Assembly (NCBI GenBank): GCA_027306585.1
Contig: DAHUZJ010000104.1
Span: 1 to 64,000, forward strand
From: Acidimicrobiaceae bacterium
GTDB taxonomy: Bacteria > Actinomycetota > Acidimicrobiia > Acidimicrobiales > RAAP-2
Direction of reading: 5' to 3'
Length of the DNA stretch: 64,000 nucleotides
Shown here: positions 36,573 through 44,199 of the stretch, one piece after another
Layout of the letters: each line of letters starts with the position of its first letter
How positions within the stretch are numbered: position 1 is the first letter of the stretch
Translations under genes and position numbers: made by a program
The notes under the pieces: generated by a model
The model's input: only the letters and a program-made list of their open reading frames with translations
Databases searched by the model: none
Told to the model about the DNA's origin: nothing

Positions 36573-37433
36573 ATGGTGTTCCGCTTGGGCACCGGGGCTC
36601 GTCGTCGGGGCGAGCGTCGCTCGGCCACGGCGGCGGACCCGACGCATCCTGCGCCGGCGCCACCACTGCCCGATCCGGTGGTACCCGCGTCGGAAGCGCC
36701 CGGTGCGACCGTGGCCGTGCCCGTGCCCGTGGACCGGCCGCCCCGCCTCGCCGCCGCCGAGAGCTGGGCCGGGACCGCCCGCCGCGAGGTCACCTCCCCG
36801 GTGCTGGACGAGATCGACCGGCACTTCGTCCAGGTGTTCGCCCTGGTCGGCGAGGCCATCGCCGGAGCGACCCACGCCCTCTTGGCGTCGGACCGGGACG
36901 CGGCCAAGGTCTTGATGGCCCAGGACGACCTGGTCGACCACCGGATCGTGGAGATCGGCGACGTCGCTCAGCGTCGCCTCGTCGCGGGATCGACCAGCGC
37001 TGACGAGCGGCGGGAACTGGTGGCGATCCTGCGCATGCTCCCCGATCTCGACCGTAACGGCGACCTGGCGGCCCACATCGCCCGGCGGGCGGCGCGTGGG
37101 CTCGGCACCGAGATGTCGGCCCGCAGCCGCGGGCTGGTGGAACGGATGGGCGAGGTCGCGACCACGATCTGGAGCCGAACCGCCGACGCCTTCGCCGACC
37201 GCTCGGTCGCCGCCGCCAACGACGTGAACGCCCTCGACGACGAGATGGACGACCTTCACGTCAGCCTGACGGCTGAGCTGGTCGCCGGCACGATGCCCTT
37301 GCCGGTGGCCATCGAGCTCGCCATGGTCGCCCGCTTCTACGAGCGGTTCGGCGACCACGCCGTCAACCTCGCCCGACGGATGGCCGCCCTGCTCACCGGC
37401 GGCCCCGACCCGGGCGGCGCCGGGGCCGACTAG
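36573..37433 (+). CDS. PhoU-domain protein
   Basis: 286 residues. The first 65 are Pro/Ala/Arg-rich and likely disordered; two PhoU helical bundles follow, with VLMAQDDLVDHRIVEIGDVA near 112 and the metal-binding signature ARFYERFGDHAVNLARR near 255. PhoU proteins modulate phosphate uptake or PhoR-type kinases. ATG at 36573 has GGAGG 12 bases upstream. No pst or phoR genes are adjacent, so its partner lies elsewhere. Divergent from rmuC and convergent with asd. Confidence 0.85.
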   Translation: MVFRLGTGARRRGERRSATAADPTHPAPAPPLPDPVVPASEAPGATVAVPVPVDRPPRLAAAESWAGTARREVTSPVLDEIDRHFVQVFALVGEAIAGATHALLASDRDAAKVLMAQDDLVDHRIVEIGDVAQRRLVAGSTSADERRELVAILRMLPDLDRNGDLAAHIARRAARGLGTEMSARSRGLVERMGEVATTIWSRTADAFADRSVAAANDVNALDDEMDDLHVSLTAELVAGTMPLPVAIELAMVARFYERFGDHAVNLARRMAALLTGGPDPGGAGAD

Positions 37434-37451
37434 CGTCCTCCGTCACGCCCG

Positions 37452-37474
37452 CCCGGCCGCCGGGTGCGGCCGGG
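37452..37474. terminator. Bidirectional hairpin between the PhoU gene and asd
   Basis: A perfect 9-bp stem (37452-37460 with 37466-37474) around a 5-base loop in the 57-base gap between convergent genes. No T-run, as is common in GC-rich actinobacteria. Confidence 0.55.
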
Positions 37475-37490
37475 ATCCGGCACCGGGAGA

Positions 37491-38528
<1,038 letters not shown>

Positions 38529-38587
38529 TCAAGGGGCGCCCGGTCCGGTGCCCGTCCGGCGGCCGGACGGCGGCCGCGCCCGACCCG

Positions 38588-39061
38588 TCATGCGAGGTCG
38601 AAGGCCTCGTGGAGCACCCGGACCGCCCGCTCGACCTCGCCCGCCCTGACCATGCACGAGATACGGATGGTGGACGTCGAGATCATGTCGATGTTGATCC
38701 CCGCACGGGCCAGCGTCTCGAACATGGTGGCCGTGACGCCCGGGTGCGACTTCATCCCGGCGCCGATCACCGAGACGCGGGCCACGTCGTCGTCCGAGGT
38801 CACCCCCGTGGAGCCCAGCTCGCCGGCGAGGCCGCTCGTCACCTCGACCGACGCCGCGAGATCGACGCGCGGCACGGTGAACGAGATGTCGGTGGTGCCG
38901 TGGAGGGAGGTGTTCTGCACGATCATGTCGACATTGACCGACCGATCGGCCAGCGCCCGGAAGAGCAGCGCGGCCACACCCGGGCGGTCCGGCACCCCGG
39001 CCACCGTGACCTTGGCCTCCGACGTGTCGTGGGTGACGGCCGTCACCACGGCCTGTTCCAT
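38588..39061 (-). CDS. Probable aspartate kinase beta subunit from an internal start in lysC
   Basis: 157 residues made of the two ACT domains, starting MEQAVVTAVTHDTSEAKVTV. In Corynebacterium the beta subunit starts at the equivalent Met of a very similar segment. Here the ATG at 39061 is preceded on the minus strand by GAGGAGGAG with ideal spacing, while the codons involved merely encode a run of Glu. That makes a deliberate internal start likely. It would assemble with the alpha subunit and carry lysine or threonine feedback control. Confidence 0.7.
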   Translation of the reverse strand: MEQAVVTAVTHDTSEAKVTVAGVPDRPGVAALLFRALADRSVNVDMIVQNTSLHGTTDISFTVPRVDLAASVEVTSGLAGELGSTGVTSDDDVARVSVIGAGMKSHPGVTATMFETLARAGINIDMISTSTIRISCMVRAGEVERAVRVLHEAFDLA

Positions 39062-39799
39062 GGACTCCTCCTCCTCGACGACCCAGGTCCCGGGCTCCCA
39101 GGTGAAGCTGGACCGCACGTGCAGCGGGACGTGGTGGTTGCGGGCGAACTCCACCGAGCGCAGCTGGAGCACCCTCCCGCCGGTGGCAGCGATCTCGAGC
39201 ATCTCCTCGAAGCTGATCCGAGGCAGGCGGTGCGCCTCGGGGACGACGCGGGGGTCGGCACTGAAGACCCCCGTCACGTCCGTGTAGATCTCGCAGGCGT
39301 CGGCCCCGAGCACCGCCGCCAGGGCCACCGCGGTCGTGTCGGAACCCCCCCGGCCGAGCGTCGTCACGTCGCGCTCCGTCGAGACGCCCTGGAAGCCGGC
39401 AACCACCGGTACCGTGCCGGCACTCAGGGCGTCTCTCAGCCGGTCGGCCCGCACCTCGAGGATCTTCGCCCGCGTGTGATCGGTGTCGGTGAGGATGCCG
39501 GCCTGGCTGCCGGTGAACGAGGCCGCCACCACCCCCTGCTCGGCCAGCGCCATCGAGAGGAGCGACGTCGAGATGCGCTCCCCCGAGCTGACCAGCATGT
39601 CGTACTCGCGCGGGGGCTGGACCCCGCTCACGTCGTCCGCCAGCCGGATGAGCTCGTCGGTGGTCTTCCCCATGGCGCTGACCACCACGACCACGTCGTT
39701 GCCGGCCCGCCGGGTGCGGGCGACGTAGTCCGCCACGGTTCGGATGCGCTCCGCGTCGCCGACCGACGTCCCGCCGAACTTCTGCACGATCAAGGACAC
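38588..39799 (-). CDS. lysC: Aspartate kinase, alpha subunit reading
   Basis: 403 residues. It phosphorylates aspartate, the first and feedback-controlled step of the pathway. KFGGTSVGD near the N-terminus and the TTLGRGGSDTTAVALA loop near 167 mark the kinase domain; two ACT domains follow, with SVNVDMIVQN near 296 and MKSHPGVTATMFETLA near 360. Start is the GTG at 39799 (SLIVQKFGG); a GGAG lies 13 bases upstream. An internal ATG with an excellent ribosome binding site suggests a second product from the same frame, listed separately. Confidence 0.95.
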   Translation of the reverse strand: MSLIVQKFGGTSVGDAERIRTVADYVARTRRAGNDVVVVVSAMGKTTDELIRLADDVSGVQPPREYDMLVSSGERISTSLLSMALAEQGVVAASFTGSQAGILTDTDHTRAKILEVRADRLRDALSAGTVPVVAGFQGVSTERDVTTLGRGGSDTTAVALAAVLGADACEIYTDVTGVFSADPRVVPEAHRLPRISFEEMLEIAATGGRVLQLRSVEFARNHHVPLHVRSSFTWEPGTWVVEEEESMEQAVVTAVTHDTSEAKVTVAGVPDRPGVAALLFRALADRSVNVDMIVQNTSLHGTTDISFTVPRVDLAASVEVTSGLAGELGSTGVTSDDDVARVSVIGAGMKSHPGVTATMFETLARAGINIDMISTSTIRISCMVRAGEVERAVRVLHEAFDLA

Positions 39800-39849
39800 C
39801 GGGGTGACGCTACTCCGGGGCCCGGCGCCCCCGGCTACGGTGTCGGGCC

Positions 39850-40665
39850 GTGCCAACCGACAAACGAGCCCGCCAGAAGGCGGCGCGGCGACAGAAGCGA
39901 CAGGCCCAGGCGCGCCGCGTCAAACGGCGCAAGCTCCTGCGCAATTCGGGGATCGTCACCCTCCTGGCGATGGTCGTGATCGGCTTGGTCCTCCTCACGC
40001 TGCACCCGTGGTCCCGGGCCTCGAGCGACGCTGGCTCCTCGTCCTCCAAGACCACGGGAGTTGCGGCCGAGCAGGCGGCTGCCAACACCGCCGCCACGCG
40101 GGCCGGGTGCCCGGCGAGCACCTCGGCCCGGGTCAACACCCTGTCGTTCTCCTCGCCGCCGGCGACGACCATCGACACGTCCAAGACCTACACGGCCGCC
40201 GTCAAGACGACCGTCGGCTCGTTCACCATCACACTCCTGGCCAAGACAGCGCCCACGACGGTCAACAGCTTCGTCTTCTTGGCCGACAAGGGGTTCTTCC
40301 ACTGCGTGATCTTCCACCGGGTGATCCCGAAGTTCATGGACCAGACGGGCGACCCCACGGGGACCGGCACCGGTGGCCCCGGCTACCACATCGCCAACGA
40401 GAACGTGCCCAAGGCGTACGCCACCGGCGACGTGGCCATGGCCAACTCGGGCGGGACGGACACCAACGGGAGCCAGTTCTTCGTGGTCGTCCCGGGAGGG
40501 GCGCAGACCCTCGACGGTGACCTTTCGGGCGGCAACGGGTACTCCCTCTTCGGCAAGGTGACCTCCGGCATGTCGGTGGTCGAGAAGATCAACGCCGAAG
40601 GCAGCAACACAGGGAAGCCGGCGGTGGTGCAGCGCATCCTGTCGGTGACCGTCCACAGCAGCTGA
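39850..40665 (+). CDS. Membrane-anchored cyclophilin-type peptidyl-prolyl isomerase
   Basis: 271 residues. A very basic N-terminus (about 1-31) is followed by one membrane segment at about 34-52, a Ser/Ala/Thr linker with one Cys, and a cyclophilin domain from about 110. The catalytic FHRVIP (Arg) and NGSQFFVV are present. It probably helps fold exported proteins outside the membrane. GTG start, divergent from lysC. A second, cytosolic cyclophilin follows on the same strand 109 bases later, so the pair may come from duplication. Confidence 0.9.
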   Translation: MPTDKRARQKAARRQKRQAQARRVKRRKLLRNSGIVTLLAMVVIGLVLLTLHPWSRASSDAGSSSSKTTGVAAEQAAANTAATRAGCPASTSARVNTLSFSSPPATTIDTSKTYTAAVKTTVGSFTITLLAKTAPTTVNSFVFLADKGFFHCVIFHRVIPKFMDQTGDPTGTGTGGPGYHIANENVPKAYATGDVAMANSGGTDTNGSQFFVVVPGGAQTLDGDLSGGNGYSLFGKVTSGMSVVEKINAEGSNTGKPAVVQRILSVTVHSS

Positions 40666-40724
40666 CGACACGGCGCCGGGCGGCCGCGACCTGCGGCACC
40701 CCCGGGGTCGGCCCGACGCCCCAC

Positions 40725-40766
40725 GCCCCACAGAACCCGATAGTGGCCCCACAGAACCCGATAGAG
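40725..40766. repeat. 21-bp tandem duplication upstream of the second cyclophilin
   Basis: Two copies (40725-40745 and 40746-40766) with near identity. Each contains ACCCGATAG, and the end of the second merges into the GAGGAGG ribosome binding site of the next gene. Confidence 0.75.
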
Positions 40767-40774
40767 GAGGCACC

Positions 40775-41335
40775 ATGGCAGACCGCACCCCAGAAGCTCC
40801 GGCGCCGGACGGGTCGAGCCCGCAGCGCCGCCGGTTCGACGCACCGCCACCCATGGTGATCGACCCCGAGAAGCGGTACACGGCGACCATGGCCACGTCG
40901 AAGGGCACCATGGTCATCGAGCTGGACCCGGCGGCCGCCCCGAAGACGGTCAACAACTTCGTCTTCCTGGCCCGCTACCACTACTTCGACGGGATCGTCT
41001 TCCACCGCATCATCCCGGGCTTCGTCCTCCAGGGGGGTGACCCGGAGGGCACGGGGCGAGGCGGTCCCGGCTACCGCTTCGCCGACGAGCTGCCCAAGCC
41101 GGGGCGCTACCAGGTCGGGTCGCTCGCCATGGCCAATGCCGGCCCGGACACCAACGGCAGCCAGTTCTTCGTCATCAGCGGGCCGGACGGCGTTCGGCTC
41201 CCGCCGCAGTACTCGCTGTTCGGCGCGGTCGTCTCGGGCGGGGACGTCGTACAGGCGATCGACGCCGTCGGGACGCGCTCGGGGTCCCCGACCGAGCAGG
41301 TGGTCATCGAGTCGGTGACCGTCGAGGAGCAGTAG
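40775..41335 (+). CDS. Cyclophilin-type peptidyl-prolyl isomerase, cytosolic
   Basis: 186 residues without membrane segment. The active site FHRIIPGFVLQGGD, GSQFFVI and the region after are intact; the first 30 residues are Pro/Ala-rich. GAGGAGG lies before the ATG. It catalyses cis-trans isomerisation of prolyl bonds in cytoplasmic proteins. It is the second of two neighbouring cyclophilin genes and is convergent with the S51-like gene. Confidence 0.92.
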   Translation: MADRTPEAPAPDGSSPQRRRFDAPPPMVIDPEKRYTATMATSKGTMVIELDPAAAPKTVNNFVFLARYHYFDGIVFHRIIPGFVLQGGDPEGTGRGGPGYRFADELPKPGRYQVGSLAMANAGPDTNGSQFFVISGPDGVRLPPQYSLFGAVVSGGDVVQAIDAVGTRSGSPTEQVVIESVTVEEQ

Positions 41336-41361
41336 GCCACCCGCCGCTACCCCGCCCGCCG

Positions 41362-42051
41362 TCAGCTCCCTCCGAGCGCCTCCAGGCCAGCCGGGGAGGG
41401 CGCGCCGTCGACGAACACGGTGATGCCGCTCCCGGCCGCCCGCCACGCGCCGGCGGTGCGCACCAGCGCCGTCCGCTCGGGGAGGCCCACCACGGGGAGA
41501 CCGCGGGGGGCCAGGGCGACGGACCGATGCAGCTTCTCGCCCGTGAGGTCCTCCGCGGCCTCGCCGAAGTGCGTGACGAGCGCCAGTCCCTCGACGAGCC
41601 CGAGCCCCACGGTGAGCGCCCCGCCCCGCGGGTCGACCATCGGATCGGTGAGGACCATCGCCCCGGCGCCGGAGCCGGCCACGACGGCCCCGTCGGCCCA
41701 CGCCTGCCGGAGGGCGTCGAGGACCTTGGATCCCTTGAGCACCGACCGCAAGTGCAGCGGTGAGCCGTCGCTGAGGTAGACGAACCGCGCCCGTCGGACG
41801 ACCTCGGCCGCGCCCTCGTCCTCGGCGTCGCGCCGCCCGAGCACCATCAGCCCTTCGACGCGCCCCCCAAGTGCGGCGAACCACTCGGCCGCGCGCAGCA
41901 CGACGCGCTCGGGGCGCTCGTAGGCGGCCGCGGTGGGCAGCACCACGACCTCGTCGTGTCCCGACGCGGCCAACAGCTCGCCGTCGAAGCTGCAGCCGTC
42001 GGTCCACTCTCCCCCGCCGACGAGGGCCAACGGCCCCGTGCTCGTCTCCAT
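41362..42051 (-). CDS. Peptidase S51/cyanophycinase-like protein with altered nucleophile motif
   Basis: 229 residues with the class I glutamine-amidotransferase-like fold of dipeptidase E and cyanophycinase: LALVGGGEW at the start, VVLPTAAAYERP near 36, VYLSDGSPLHL near 91. The usual nucleophile elbow G-x-S-A-G-A reads A-G-S-G-A-G-A here (residues 125-131), so Ser is one position early and Gly sits at the nucleophile place. Either a neighbouring Ser serves or the protein is not a peptidase. ATG at 42051 chosen; an in-frame GTG three codons upstream is possible. It is followed by a GntR gene on the same strand 100 bases upstream. Confidence 0.78.
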   Translation of the reverse strand: METSTGPLALVGGGEWTDGCSFDGELLAASGHDEVVVLPTAAAYERPERVVLRAAEWFAALGGRVEGLMVLGRRDAEDEGAAEVVRRARFVYLSDGSPLHLRSVLKGSKVLDALRQAWADGAVVAGSGAGAMVLTDPMVDPRGGALTVGLGLVEGLALVTHFGEAAEDLTGEKLHRSVALAPRGLPVVGLPERTALVRTAGAWRAAGSGITVFVDGAPSPAGLEALGGS

Positions 42052-42154
42052 GCCGGCCACTCTTGCACGTCGCCGTCGCCCCCATGGCGCTCAGGGGGAG
42101 GCCGGGCAGCGACGTCCCGGCACCGTGTGGACCCGCAGGCGGCGCCGCCGATCC

Positions 42155-42898
42155 TCAGACCCCGCCAGCCGACCAGTCCGTCCGGAAGGCGTAGCGGTCG
42201 CCGCGCACCATGCTCTGGCGCCACTCGACCCGCGTGTCGCCCGCCGTGGCCAGGCGCTCGACGACGAGCACGGCCGAGCCGCGCGCCAGCCCCAACAGCT
42301 CCCGCAGCGACCGGTCCGGCACCTCGGGGCGGATCCGCTCGTAGCCGCCCGTGACCCGCACACCGCAGCACGCCGCCAGCACGTCGTAGAGGGAGCCGCT
42401 GCGCAAGTCGGCGTCGAGAAGCCCGGCGGCCAGCGTCGCCGGCAGCCAGGACCGGTGGAGGCTGAGCGGCTCGTCACCCACGTAGCGCAGCCGCTCGACG
42501 AGCACGACCTCGTCGTCGGGGTCGAGGCCGAGATGCTCGGCCACCTGCCCGGCGCGCACCAGCTGCTGGACCAGCACCTCGCTGTGCTCGCGCAGGCCCA
42601 GGTCCTGTGCCGTCCGCGCCAGGCTGTAGAGGGTGTTGAGCGGCTGCTCCAGCGGCGGGGCCGCCAGGGAGGTCCCACGCCCGCGCTGCCGGACGATCAT
42701 GCCCTCGCCCTGCAGGCGCCGGAGCGCCTCGCGCACCGTCTGACGGCTGATCCCGTACTGGTGGCGCAGCTCCTCGTCGGTCGGGAACCGCTCGTCGAGC
42801 TCGCCGGTCGCCACCCGCCGTCGAAGGTCGGCGAGCAGCTGCGCCCACAGCGGCAGCGGGCTCGTCCGGTCGAGTGCGGCGGGGGCGCGACCGGTCAC
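42155..42898 (-). CDS. GntR-family transcription regulator with UTRA domain (HutC type)
   Basis: 247 residues. The winged helix occupies about 14-80, with the recognition segment YGISRQTVREALRRLQGEGM at about 48-67. The UTRA ligand-binding domain follows from about 95 to 240. GTG start overlaps the stop of a 62-residue membrane ORF by four bases. A striking AT-rich palindrome lies just upstream of that ORF and is the likely autoregulatory operator. The effector is unknown. The nearest metabolic genes are the divergent 3-hydroxyacyl-CoA dehydrogenase and ethylmalonyl-CoA mutase genes. Confidence 0.88.
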   Translation of the reverse strand: MTGRAPAALDRTSPLPLWAQLLADLRRRVATGELDERFPTDEELRHQYGISRQTVREALRRLQGEGMIVRQRGRGTSLAAPPLEQPLNTLYSLARTAQDLGLREHSEVLVQQLVRAGQVAEHLGLDPDDEVVLVERLRYVGDEPLSLHRSWLPATLAAGLLDADLRSGSLYDVLAACCGVRVTGGYERIRPEVPDRSLRELLGLARGSAVLVVERLATAGDTRVEWRQSMVRGDRYAFRTDWSAGGV

Positions 42899-43083
42899 CC
42901 GAGACCCACCACCAAGGAGATCACGCCACCGGCCGGGGCGAGCACCAGGGCCGGTACGATGACGACACCACCACCGGTGCCGACGACGCCGAGCCAGCCG
43001 GCACCGATGCCCAGCACCAGCGGGGCGAGGCCCCACGGCCAGGCCACGTGCTGGGCGGCCACCGCCAGGAGCAGCTGAGGCAC
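42895..43083 (-). CDS. Small membrane ORF resembling the start of a TauE/SafE permease
   Basis: 62 residues with two hydrophobic segments. The part GIGAGWLGVVGTGGGVVIVP resembles the first re-entrant helix region of TauE/SafE sulfite or organic-acid exporters, which are normally about 250 residues. It may be a remnant of a lost exporter gene or a genuine small protein. GTG start without ribosome binding site; its stop overlaps the GntR start (GTGA), so reading of it would couple to the regulator. Confidence that it is translated is moderate. Confidence 0.45.
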   Translation of the reverse strand: MPQLLLAVAAQHVAWPWGLAPLVLGIGAGWLGVVGTGGGVVIVPALVLAPAGGVISLVVGLG

Positions 43084-43084
43084 A

Positions 43085-43106
43085 AAAGTACTTATGTACG
43101 TACTTT
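43085..43106. promoter_or_regulatory. AT-rich inverted repeat, likely operator of the GntR regulator
   Basis: AAAGTAC and GTACTTT flank 8 bases that contain another GTAC. The 22-base site is the most AT-rich element in this part of the window and lies upstream of the GntR transcription unit, in the 142-base gap to the divergent dehydrogenase. GntR dimers bind such palindromes. The minus-strand TACATA and TACTTT within it could also act as a -10 box. Confidence 0.6.
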
Positions 43107-43225
43107 AGCAGCCCGAACGCCTGGCGTCACCCCCTGGCGAAGGGAGCCGACCAGATCTCGCTCCGGTGCTCGATCGAGAAATGCCCCGGCGCTGGCCCGG
43201 GAGCGCCCGATTAACCTTGTCCACC

Positions 43226-44077
43226 ATGGCATTGACGCGCATCGGGATCGTGGGCTCGGGGATCATGGCGTCGGGCGTCGCCGAGGTCGCGGCCGCGCAC
43301 GGCCACGAAGTGGTCCTGCGGAGCCGGAGCCAGTCGACCGTCGAGGGCATGCTCGCCGGCCTCGAGAAGTCGCTCGCGAAGCAGGTGGAGAAGGGAAAGC
43401 GCACCGCCGACGAGCGCGACGGCATCCTCGGCAAGATCAGGGCCACCTCCGACTTCGACGCGCTGGCCGACGCCGACCTCGTCATCGAATCGGTCGTCGA
43501 GGACCTCGCCGTGAAGAAGCACCTCTTCTCGGAGCTCGACCGGGTCTGCGGCGACGCCACCATCTTGGCGACCAACACCTCCACCCTCCCGGTGGTCGAG
43601 CTCGCCATGGAGACCGGCCGGCCCGAGAAGGTGTGCGGCATCCACTTCTTCAATCCGGCGCCGGTCATGCCGCTCGTGGAGATCGTCCGGCCGCTCACCG
43701 CCTCCGACGAGACGGTCGCCGCCGCCCTTGCCTTCGCCGAGGCGTGCGGGAAGGAGCCGGTGGAGGTGCAGGACCGCGCCGGCTTCGTGGTGAACGCCCT
43801 GCTGTTCCCCTATCTCAACAACGCCGTCCGGATGCTCGAGCAGGGGGTGGCCACCAAGGAGGGCATCGACGCCGCCATGAAGGGTGGTTGCGGCTTCCCC
43901 ATGGGGCCGTTCGCCCTGCTCGACCTGGTCGGGCTCGACACGTCCCTTGCCATCCTCGACGCGCTGTACGCCGAGTTCCGGGACCCCAACTTCGCCCCGG
44001 TGCCCCTCCTGCGCAGGATGGTCACGGCCGAGAAGCTGGGACGGAAGTCCGGGGAGGGCTTCTACAGCTACCGGTGA
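43226..44077 (+). CDS. 3-hydroxyacyl-CoA dehydrogenase (3-hydroxybutyryl-CoA type)
   Basis: 283 residues, the length of stand-alone PaaH/Hbd enzymes. The cofactor loop is VGSGIMASG at 9-17. Catalytic residues are Ser119 in NTST, His140 and Asn143 in HFFNP. After the second strand the sequence is VVLRSRSQST; the acidic residue that fixes the NAD ribose in NADH enzymes is replaced by Arg, which suggests NADPH. It would interconvert acetoacetyl-CoA and 3-hydroxybutyryl-CoA for the neighbouring ethylmalonyl-CoA genes. A TAACCT box 8 bases before the ATG hints at a leaderless message. Confidence 0.88.
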   Translation: MALTRIGIVGSGIMASGVAEVAAAHGHEVVLRSRSQSTVEGMLAGLEKSLAKQVEKGKRTADERDGILGKIRATSDFDALADADLVIESVVEDLAVKKHLFSELDRVCGDATILATNTSTLPVVELAMETGRPEKVCGIHFFNPAPVMPLVEIVRPLTASDETVAAALAFAEACGKEPVEVQDRAGFVVNALLFPYLNNAVRMLEQGVATKEGIDAAMKGGCGFPMGPFALLDLVGLDTSLAILDALYAEFRDPNFAPVPLLRRMVTAEKLGRKSGEGFYSYR

Positions 44078-44199
44078 CCGCACCGGTGACCGGCGTGGTC
44101 GTCGACCGGTCCCGCACCGGGCACAATTGAGGGGCGGCGATCCGCCAGACGGCGACCCGCTCGCGGGGACCCACAGGCGGCGACGACCCAGGAGGCGAG

